DNA of 64,000 nucleotides from Streptomyces sp. NBC_01716. GTDB lineage: Bacteria; Actinomycetota; Actinomycetes; Streptomycetales; Streptomycetaceae. The stretch is taken from contig NZ_CP109181.1 of NCBI RefSeq assembly GCF_036248275.1, positions 6,448,001-6,512,000 on the forward strand, read 5' to 3'. This document shows positions 60,000-64,000 of this stretch, one piece after another (positions within the stretch are counted from its first letter, which is position 1; each line of letters begins with the position of its first letter). The notes beneath the pieces are model-generated. The model made no database searches. It saw only the letters and a list, made by a program, of their open reading frames with translations, and had not been told where the DNA came from. The position numbers and the translations under genes were made by a program.

Positions 60000-60026
60000 G
60001 GGAACTGGGGCGGCTTCCGCCCCGAC
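60000..60026 (+). promoter_or_regulatory. SigC-like ECF promoter candidate before the metallophore importer
   Basis: GGGAAC (60000-60005, starting right after the NRPS stop), 17 nt, CGAC (60023-60026), 43 nt before ATG 60070. The spacer contains a GGCGGCTTCCGCC hairpin-like stretch. Confidence 0.65.
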
Positions 60027-60069
60027 TACTCGGACAGAAAATCTGACCAGGCAGCACCAAGGAGCCAGT

Positions 60070-61119
60070 ATGTCCAGGAAACGGCCGGTCGCCATCGCGG
60101 TCACCGCGCTCTGTCTGCTCGCGGCCGGATGTGCCGACTCCTCGACGGAGACGGCGGGCGACAAGTCGCCCAAGTCGGGGTCGGGGGCGGGGCCGGGGTC
60201 CGGGTCGGGCTATCCGGTGACTGTCGAGAACTGCGGCGAGAAGCAGACCTTCACGAAGGCGCCCGAGCGTGTTGTCGTCATGAACGGCGCGTCCGTCGCC
60301 GAGGTCTCCTCGCTCCTCGCCCTTGGCCTCGGCGACCGGATCGTCGCCAACCAGCAGTCGTACGGGAGGTCCGAGGTCAAGGGGCGGGCCGAGGCCATCA
60401 AGGCCCTGCCCACGGGCGACGTCAAGCCGAACGAGGCCTACGACATCCCCCGCGAGGCGATGCTCGGGCTGCGTCCCGATCTGGTCCTGTCCATCACCTC
60501 GTACGGGTTCGACGCGAAGAACGGGTTCGCCACGCGCGATGACCTCAGCTCGGTGAGCGCGAACAGCTATATCTCGCCCCAGGGTTGCGCCGACGACCCC
60601 TCCAGGATGAGCGTCGCCGACAGTCACACACTGCTGCGCGACCTCGGCAAGATCTTCGGCGTGAGCGACCGGGCGGAGAAGCTGATCGCCGAGTCCGAGA
60701 AACACATCGGCACGATCTCCGCCAAGGTCGATGGCGAGGAGAAGCCGAACGTCATGGTGCTCTTCTCGAACATGGTCATGGGCGGGAACGACTTCAGCTC
60801 GATCGTCGCCAACGGCATCATCAACGACATCCTCACCAAGGCCGGCGGCTCCAACGCCTTCGCGAACTCCTCCAGGAACACCTTCGCCGACCTGAGCAAG
60901 GAGAAGGTGGCCGCCACCTCCGTCGACGCGCTCGTCGTCGTCAGCTACAACGACCCCGACCCCGAGGCGTACGCCGAGAAACTGCTCAAGGAGTTCCCCC
61001 AGTGGCCGGCCGCCAAGAACAAGACGTACACCGTCCTGTCGGACTCGATCTACCTCGGGCCGAGCAACGACGTGGCGGTGGACAAGCTGGCAAGGACGCT
61101 TCACCCCGACGCGTTCTGA
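60070..61119 (+). CDS. Substrate-binding lipoprotein of an Fe3+-siderophore/B12-type importer
   Basis: 349 aa, ATG 60070 after GGAG. Signal peptide with lipobox LLAAGC, then a Ser/Gly linker (about 25-45). Periplasmic-binding fold of the helical-backbone (FecB/BtuF) class: PERVVVMNGASVAEVSSLLALGLGDRIV, LRPDLVLSITSYGFDAKNG and a C-terminal TVLSDSIYLGPSNDVAVDKLARTLHPDAF. A Met-rich strand VMVLFSNMVMGG (about 230) is unusual and could contact a soft metal or its chelate. With the genes behind it, it would recapture a metallophore such as the metal-loaded isonitrile. Confidence 0.92.
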   Translation: MSRKRPVAIAVTALCLLAAGCADSSTETAGDKSPKSGSGAGPGSGSGYPVTVENCGEKQTFTKAPERVVVMNGASVAEVSSLLALGLGDRIVANQQSYGRSEVKGRAEAIKALPTGDVKPNEAYDIPREAMLGLRPDLVLSITSYGFDAKNGFATRDDLSSVSANSYISPQGCADDPSRMSVADSHTLLRDLGKIFGVSDRAEKLIAESEKHIGTISAKVDGEEKPNVMVLFSNMVMGGNDFSSIVANGIINDILTKAGGSNAFANSSRNTFADLSKEKVAATSVDALVVVSYNDPDPEAYAEKLLKEFPQWPAAKNKTYTVLSDSIYLGPSNDVAVDKLARTLHPDAF

Positions 61120-61148
61120 ACCGGCTTCCCCTGCCGCTGCTCCTGACG

Positions 61149-62144
61149 GTGCTCCTGGCCCTGCTCGTCCTGGTGATGGTGGTGGGCGTCAGCATCGGGG
61201 CGGTCACCATCCCGGTCGGAGAGGTGTGGCGCATCATCCTCCGTCACCTGACGGGCGGCGGTGCGACGGGCGATCCCGCCACGGACCAGATCGTGTGGAA
61301 CTTCCGCACGCCCCGTGTCGTACTGGCCGCGCTGGTCGGCACCGGACTCGCGATCGCCGGCGTGATCCTCCAGGCGGTGGTGGCCAATCCGCTCGCCGAC
61401 CCCACCGTCCTGGGCTTCTCCTACGGAGCGTCACTCGGCGCCGTCATCGCCATCACGGCGGCCGGCGGCGCGACACTGGGCGGGCTCGGCGTCTCCTCCG
61501 CGGCCTTCGCCGGCGCTCTGGCTGCCGGGGCTCTGGTCTTCGTCCTGGGGCAGAAGAGAGGACGCATGGCACCAACCCGGCTGGTGCTGTCGGGAGTCGC
61601 CGTCGGATACCTCTTTCTCGCGGCCACGAGTTTCCTCCAACTGCGGGCGACTCCGACCGAGTTGCGCACCGTCATGTTCTGGATGCTCGGAAGCGTCTCG
61701 GGAGCCAGATGGGATCAACTGCCCGTGGTCGCCACGGTCGTCCTCCTCAGCGCCCTCGCTCTTTCGCTGTTCGGCCGCCGGCTCAACGCCCTGCTGGCCG
61801 GGGACGAGTCAGCGACAGCGCTCGGCGTCGACGTCCACCGGCTGCGGGGCATCCTGCTGGTGATGTCCGCCCTGGTCACGGGCACGGTGATCGCCGTCGC
61901 GGGAGGGATCGGCTTCGTCGGCCTGATGATCCCTCACCTCGTACGGCTCGCCACCGGAGCCGACCACCGCAGACTGCTTCCCCTGACCGCGGTGGTCGGC
62001 GCCATATACCTGGTTCTCGTCGACCTGCTGTCCCGCACGCTCAACCGCCCCAACGAACTGCCGCTCGGCATCCTCACCGCCCTGCTGGGCGCTCCGTTCT
62101 TCCTGTGGCTGCTGCGCCGCAACAAAGGACTGGACACCGTATGA
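61149..62144 (+). CDS. FecCD-family ABC importer permease
   Basis: 331 aa if started at GTG 61149. No start codon with a ribosome site is evident; the alternative is a rare CTG at 61116 overlapping the previous stop, which gives a more complete first helix. About ten TMs. FecCD hallmarks: PRVVLAALVGTGLAIAGVILQAVVANPLADPTVLGFSYGASLGAV, LGVDVHRLRG and GGIGFVGLMIPHLVRLATGADHRRLLPLTA. It would form the homodimeric channel with the ATPase that follows. No second permease gene is present, in keeping with BtuC-like systems. Confidence 0.92.
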   Translation: MLLALLVLVMVVGVSIGAVTIPVGEVWRIILRHLTGGGATGDPATDQIVWNFRTPRVVLAALVGTGLAIAGVILQAVVANPLADPTVLGFSYGASLGAVIAITAAGGATLGGLGVSSAAFAGALAAGALVFVLGQKRGRMAPTRLVLSGVAVGYLFLAATSFLQLRATPTELRTVMFWMLGSVSGARWDQLPVVATVVLLSALALSLFGRRLNALLAGDESATALGVDVHRLRGILLVMSALVTGTVIAVAGGIGFVGLMIPHLVRLATGADHRRLLPLTAVVGAIYLVLVDLLSRTLNRPNELPLGILTALLGAPFFLWLLRRNKGLDTV

Positions 62145-62941
62145 GACTCACCGTCGAACAGCTCCACATCACCCTCGACCGGCAGCCGATCCTGCGTGAT
62201 GTGGGCCTGGAGGTGCCCCCGGGCGCGGTCGTCGGCCTCGTCGGCCCGAACGGCAGCGGCAAGTCCACGCTCCTGCGCGCCGTCTACCGCTCCCTGCGCC
62301 CCAGGACCGGTGTCGTCCGCGTCGGCGGCGACGACGTCTGGACGCTCTCCTCCCGGGACGCCGCACGCCGGACCGCCGCCGTACTGCAGGACGGCGGCAG
62401 CGTGTCGGGACTGAGCGTCACCGAGATCGTCACCCTCGGCCGCACCCCCCATCACGGCCTCCTCGGCCGGGACAGCGCCGACGACCGCCGGGCTGTGGAC
62501 GACTCCCTCCGGAAATGCGGCGCGGACGTCCTCGCCGACCGCGACTTCGCCTCCCTGTCCGGCGGCGAACGCCAACGCGTCCTCCTCGCCCGCGCCCTGG
62601 CCCAGCATCCCGACGTCCTGGTTCTCGACGAACTCACCAACCACCTGGACATCCGGGCCCGCTTCGAACTCCTCGACCTGATCCGCTCCACGGGCACCAC
62701 GACGCTCGCGGCCCTGCACGACCTCGACCTCGCGGCCCGGCTCTGCGACCGGATCATCGTGCTCGACGAAGGATCCGTGGTGGCGGCGGGGGAGGTCCTC
62801 GACGTCCTGACCTCCGAAATCCTGGCCGACGTCTTCGGCGTGTCCGCCAGCGCGGCCCGCCACCCGGACGGAGTCGTACGCATCACTTACGCGGCCGAGC
62901 CACTCAACACGAAGCGGCCCACGCGAACGGCGGCCCGATAA
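62141..62941 (+). CDS. ABC importer ATP-binding protein (FepC/BtuD type)
   Basis: 266 aa, ATG 62141 overlapping the permease stop (ATGA). Walker A GPNGSGKST, Q-loop in AAVLQDGGS, signature LSGGERQRV, Walker B VLVLDELTN, H-loop in LAALHDLDL. It energises uptake of the substrate delivered by the lipoprotein. The VLVLDELT Walker B (DEL rather than DEP) is seen in siderophore and heme importers. It closes the cluster; a terminator follows. Confidence 0.93.
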   Translation: MRLTVEQLHITLDRQPILRDVGLEVPPGAVVGLVGPNGSGKSTLLRAVYRSLRPRTGVVRVGGDDVWTLSSRDAARRTAAVLQDGGSVSGLSVTEIVTLGRTPHHGLLGRDSADDRRAVDDSLRKCGADVLADRDFASLSGGERQRVLLARALAQHPDVLVLDELTNHLDIRARFELLDLIRSTGTTTLAALHDLDLAARLCDRIIVLDEGSVVAAGEVLDVLTSEILADVFGVSASAARHPDGVVRITYAAEPLNTKRPTRTAAR

Positions 62942-62978
62942 CCACGGCTCTTCCGAGCCGCGCTCAGGGCGAACCAAC

Positions 62979-63014
62979 GAGGGCCGCTGCCCCGGCTACG
63001 GGGTGGCGGCCCTC
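62979..63014 (+). terminator. Hairpin terminator after the importer operon
   Basis: GAGGGCCGCTGCCCC (62979-62993) pairs with 63000-63014 with two mismatches. The remainder of the gap to 63253 shows no gene or clear motif. Confidence 0.75.
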
Positions 63015-63253
63015 ACGGTCGACTCCGGCTTTTGGATGTCGAAGTACAGCTCGATAAGTCTTCTGACCTGCACAGACCCTCTTGTGAGGAGCTGGCCGAT
63101 GCACAATCGGTGCACATTGCGAGGAAGGGAAGGGCTCTGCCTGGGCCTGCCGATCGTCCAGGGCACCTGTAGTCGGGTTACGGCCTGCGTGACGTCGGCC
63201 GGCCAGTCGCGCCGAGCAGGCGAGCCCCAGCCTCCGGGAGGTCTCAGAGCTCG

Positions 63254-64000
63254 CTACTGGGCGGCATTGGCGCATGGTGAGTCACTGTCGGGGACGATCT
63301 TGATGCGGGCGTCCTCCAGACGGATGCTTGTGTTTTGGTTGGCGGCGGGGTCCCAGAACTCGAGCCGGTCACCGGATTGCCCAAAGATCACCACCGGAAT
63401 GCTGTGGGGAGGCGGGGCTCCGTAGAACGGCACTTCGCGGGAGGTTGGCTCCACGCACGCGTACTCGGCGCTGACGCCGAAGTAGTCCGGGATGTCGTGG
63501 CCGGCTGTGGCGAGCGCGCGGTTCTCCGCGCCACTGTTCGCCGCCGTGTGGAGGATGAGCAGGCTGAACGCCATGCTCATGCCTAGACCTAGGGTCACCG
63601 CAGGGGCCCAGGACAGCCATGGCCCTTGAACTCGCAGGGAGGGGGCGAGGAATCGCATCCACCCCAGGTAGGCAACCGGCAGCAGCGCCGTCGCGACGAA
63701 TACGCATAGCACCCAGAGTCCCGCCTGAATGTTGCCCAGCCCGTCGCTTCCGAGAGTGGGGCGCACACCGAACGGCGACAAATACGCTCGCTGGACGAGT
63801 GCCCCGAGCCATGGCACCAGGGGAACCGCGAGGGGCACGGCCAGCGGGACCAGCCACGGAAGCGCGCGATGCGTGGGGGTGCGCCGCACCGCCAGAAGGG
63901 TTCCGCCCAGCAGATAGCTCCCGGCCAGGGCCACGAGCGGGCCGCCAACTCGTGGGTTGTCCAAGCCGACCGCGGGCCAGAGCCCGGCACCGAGCAAGCA
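63254..64000 (-). CDS. Multi-pass membrane protein of unknown function (5' end outside window)
   Basis: The frame is open to the window edge. About five TMs in the visible 247 residues (LVALAGSYLLGGTLLAV, LVPLAVPLAVPLVPWLGALV, LWVLCVFVATALLPVAYLGWM and VTLGLGMSMAFSLLIL among them). A C-terminal extracytoplasmic domain of about 80 residues follows (DYFGVSAEYACVEPTSREVP, PVVIFGQSGDRLEFWDPAANQNTSIRLEDARIKI). Not recognised. Convergent with the importer operon and probably unrelated to it. Confidence 0.65.
   Translation of the reverse strand, partial: CLLGAGLWPAVGLDNPRVGGPLVALAGSYLLGGTLLAVRRTPTHRALPWLVPLAVPLAVPLVPWLGALVQRAYLSPFGVRPTLGSDGLGNIQAGLWVLCVFVATALLPVAYLGWMRFLAPSLRVQGPWLSWAPAVTLGLGMSMAFSLLILHTAANSGAENRALATAGHDIPDYFGVSAEYACVEPTSREVPFYGAPPPHSIPVVIFGQSGDRLEFWDPAANQNTSIRLEDARIKIVPDSDSPCANAAQ

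Noticed and set aside
63080..63130. Possible small inverted repeat GTGCA/TGCAC region as an attachment site
   Set aside because: Arms are short, and there is no integrase or tRNA nearby.

Overview
The window looks like a stretch of a high-GC actinomycete chromosome, almost certainly Streptomyces or a close relative. Base composition is strongly GC-biased, GTG and TTG starts are common, stop/start overlaps (ATGA, GTGA) are frequent, and the families are typical of Streptomyces: DUF1996, paired DesK/NarL-type two-component systems, an HxlR regulator, vWA and SUKH proteins, and many secreted enzymes. I found no tRNA, rRNA or CRISPR array.

Layout. 0-8.5 kb: the 3' part of a His/Gly-rich lipoprotein, a secreted DUF1996 protein, a two-component pair, an NAD-dependent epimerase, a Met/His-containing membrane protein followed by a PepSY membrane protein, and a winged-helix regulator. 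8.8-20.1 kb: an accessory block of poorly characterised genes (DUF6891, a TROVE-like/vWA protein with a partner, SUKH, an FGE-like protein). Four promoters here match the RecA-independent DNA-damage motif (PafBC, TTGTCAGTG-N8-TAnnnT). 20.4-30.1 kb: secreted sugar enzymes (ThuA/DUF1080 protein, a broken sugar dehydrogenase, a large glycosidase-like protein, a sialidase). 30.1-36 kb: a second two-component pair and a MacB/FtsX-like ABC transporter. 36.2-39.3 kb: three small secreted proteins and a divergent HxlR/NAD(P)H-binding pair. 39.5-40.3 kb: a scar of truncated genes (TetR, CrcB). 40.4-46.1 kb: an aquaglyceroporin, a ferric-reductase-like cytochrome and a copper operon (small Met/Asp-rich membrane protein, CopA ATPase, PCuAC chaperone).

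46.3-63 kb is the most interesting part. It holds a membrane protein paralogous to the one at 5.6 kb, an ECF sigma factor closely resembling Mycobacterium tuberculosis SigC, an Asp/Asn-hydroxylase-like protein, an MFS exporter and an isonitrile lipopeptide (INLP) gene cluster. The cluster has all five minimal activities in order: ScoE-type oxidase, FcoT/ScoD-type glycine-adding enzyme, AMP ligase, carrier protein and a C-A-T-R NRPS. An extra KAS III and an extra carrier protein precede them. An Fe3+-siderophore/B12-type ABC importer follows.

Four sites GGGAACT-N16-CGAC sit before the membrane paralog, the exporter/INLP operon and the importer, and in the gap beyond the copper operon. The parsimonious reading is a SigC-like regulon that makes, exports and re-imports an isonitrile metallophore, most likely a copper-binding chalkophore, set beside the copper-export genes. 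The family assignments are well supported by motifs. The regulon and the metal identity are inference.
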